This document shows positions 6,704 to 7,624 of a DNA stretch of 7,624 nucleotides, piece by piece; positions within the stretch are counted from its first letter, which is position 1, and every line of letters starts with the position of its first letter. A program made the position numbers and the translations under genes. The notes beneath the pieces were generated by a model. That model did no database searches. It worked only from the letters and a program-made list of their open reading frames with translations, and had not been told where the DNA came from. Where the stretch lies: contig JAEEUX010000123.1 of assembly GCA_016290695.1 (NCBI GenBank), forward strand, positions 1 through 7,624. Reading direction: 5' to 3'. Source of the DNA: Oscillospiraceae bacterium. GTDB lineage: Bacteria > Bacillota > Clostridia > Oscillospirales > Oscillospiraceae.

Positions 6704-6746
6704 ATACAAATCGGCAGGCTTTGTCCTGTCGATTTGTATTATTATT
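6704..6746 (+). terminator. Rho-independent terminator after cysS
   Basis: A 15-base stem (6704-6718 pairing with 6725-6739) is complete apart from one G-U pair, with the six-base loop CTTTGT. It begins 12 bases after the cysS stop and is followed by TATTATT, a moderately T-rich tail. The stem is strong; the interrupted T-tract may leave some read-through. It separates cysS from the promoter of the next gene. Confidence 0.8.
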
Positions 6747-6773
6747 GACAAATTCCCGCCCTGATGATATGAT
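6745..6773 (+). promoter_or_regulatory. Near-consensus vegetative promoter for the glycyl radical enzyme gene
   Basis: TTGACA (6745-6750) is a perfect -35, followed by exactly 17 bases and TATGAT (6768-6773, five of six matches). Transcription should start near 6780, about 42 bases before the start codon. The strength of the match suggests high expression or a need for repression. A short ACAG-CGTT-CTGT palindrome lies at 6786-6797, just downstream of the predicted start. Confidence 0.75.
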
Positions 6774-6821
6774 TTTTTGTGCAATACAGCGTTCTGTTCA
6801 TAGTGAAAACGGAGGTATGAC

Positions 6822-7624
6822 ATGTATAATTTTCGTCCAGTTACCGAGCGTATGAAGCTCATGCACGAGCGCACCCGAGAGCGCATCTATCATGTAGATT
6901 CCGAGCGCAGCCTCATCGTCACCGAGGCGAGCAAAAAATATGAAAATGTCGTCCCCACGATAAAAAACGCCCTCATTTTCAAGGCGATGTGCGAAAATCA
7001 GACCACCCGCGTCGAGGACCATGAAACCCTCGTCGCCAACAACACTAAGTATTTTTGCGGAACCGTCATTAATCCCCGCTGGGGCGCCGGCGATATGTAT
7101 ACCGGCCTTGTGGACAGCGGCGTGTGGAAGATGGGCGACGACGGGCTCTACCATAACCCGGATACCGACGAGCTGCGCCTCGTCATGAGCCCCGAGGACA
7201 TGGAGGCCCTCAAATCCGTCAGCGAATACTGGCGCGGCAGAACGGTCAACAGCCTTGTCGACTCATGGCAGCCGGACGGCTATGACGAGCTCAACCGCCT
7301 CGGCGTGCGCTCCTTCGGCGAAAATATGCCCATCATCATGATGCCCACGGGTCACTCCACCCCCGGCTACAAGAAAATTCTCTCCACGGGCTACGCCGCC
7401 ATTCGCGCCGAGGCTCATGAATGGATAGAAGCCCACCGCAACAACCTCATGGGCGACGATATCAACAAACACCTCTTCTACAAATCCGTCGAAATAGTCT
7501 GCGACGGCGCAACGGTTCTCCTAAAGCGTTACGGACAGACCTGCTATGACAAAGCAAAAGACTGCGCGGACGCCGCGCGCAAGGCCGAGCTCACGAAAAT
7601 GGGCGACAACCTCACATGGATATC
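6822..7624 (+). CDS. Glycyl radical enzyme, pyruvate formate-lyase family (N-terminal part, runs off the window)
   Basis: The frame is open from ATG 6822 to the window end, 267 complete codons, so perhaps a third of a family protein of roughly 750-850 residues. GGAGG (6811-6815) sits six bases upstream. The N-terminal helical PFL-type domain is recognisable: RTRERI (18-22 region), an E-x-x-P-T-I-K-x-A-L-I-F-K-A pattern (41-55), a VEDHETLVANN segment (64-74), TGHSTPGYKKILSTGY (176-191) and the FYKSVEIVCDG helix (219-229). These enzymes carry a glycyl radical made by a radical-SAM activase and use a catalytic cysteine; both key residues lie in the missing C-terminal part. The usual family phrase around residues 78-90 is replaced by YFCGTVINPRWGAGD, so I cannot place it among pyruvate formate-lyase, choline, glycerol, hydroxyproline or isethionate enzymes. 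It has its own promoter and terminator-insulated position, separate from cysS. Confidence 0.85.
   Translation, partial: MYNFRPVTERMKLMHERTRERIYHVDSERSLIVTEASKKYENVVPTIKNALIFKAMCENQTTRVEDHETLVANNTKYFCGTVINPRWGAGDMYTGLVDSGVWKMGDDGLYHNPDTDELRLVMSPEDMEALKSVSEYWRGRTVNSLVDSWQPDGYDELNRLGVRSFGENMPIIMMPTGHSTPGYKKILSTGYAAIRAEAHEWIEAHRNNLMGDDINKHLFYKSVEIVCDGATVLLKRYGQTCYDKAKDCADAARKAELTKMGDNLTWI

Overview
The window looks like chromosomal DNA from an anaerobic, endospore-forming Firmicute with fairly GC-rich genes, most likely a class Clostridia lineage such as the Oscillospiraceae/Ruminococcaceae group. The reasons are a complete spore germinant-receptor operon, a Gram-positive-type LexA, and a glycyl radical enzyme, which implies an oxygen-free lifestyle. 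The family assignment is an inference from gene content and base composition only.

Left half, minus strand (about 36-3770): a tightly overlapping three-gene operon in the order gerA, gerC, gerB. It encodes the A subunit (cytosolic domain plus membrane domain), the C subunit (lipoprotein) and the B subunit (APC-type permease) of one spore germinant receptor. A strong ribosome binding site facing the left edge (11-18) suggests a further gene begins just outside the window.

Divergent intergenic region (3771-3992): this 222-base stretch holds a good vegetative promoter pointing right toward lexA. A perfect palindrome overlaps its -35 and a second overlaps its -10, followed by a long leader with an 8-bp inverted repeat and a T-rich tract. 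No classical Cheo-type LexA box and no T-box are visible.

Right half, plus strand (3993-6692): lexA, cysE and cysS form a compact cluster (28-base gap, then a 4-base overlap) closed by a strong stem-loop terminator. SOS control, committed cysteine biosynthesis and cysteinyl-tRNA charging therefore appear to share one transcript.

Right end (6745-7624): a near-consensus promoter and a strong ribosome binding site drive a pyruvate-formate-lyase-like glycyl radical enzyme gene that is cut off by the window edge. Its catalytic cysteine and glycyl radical loop lie outside, so its substrate cannot be told here.

No mobile element, CRISPR array, tRNA or rRNA was seen. The most novel-looking elements are the lexA/ger divergent control region, the lexA-cysE-cysS linkage, and the unassigned glycyl radical enzyme.
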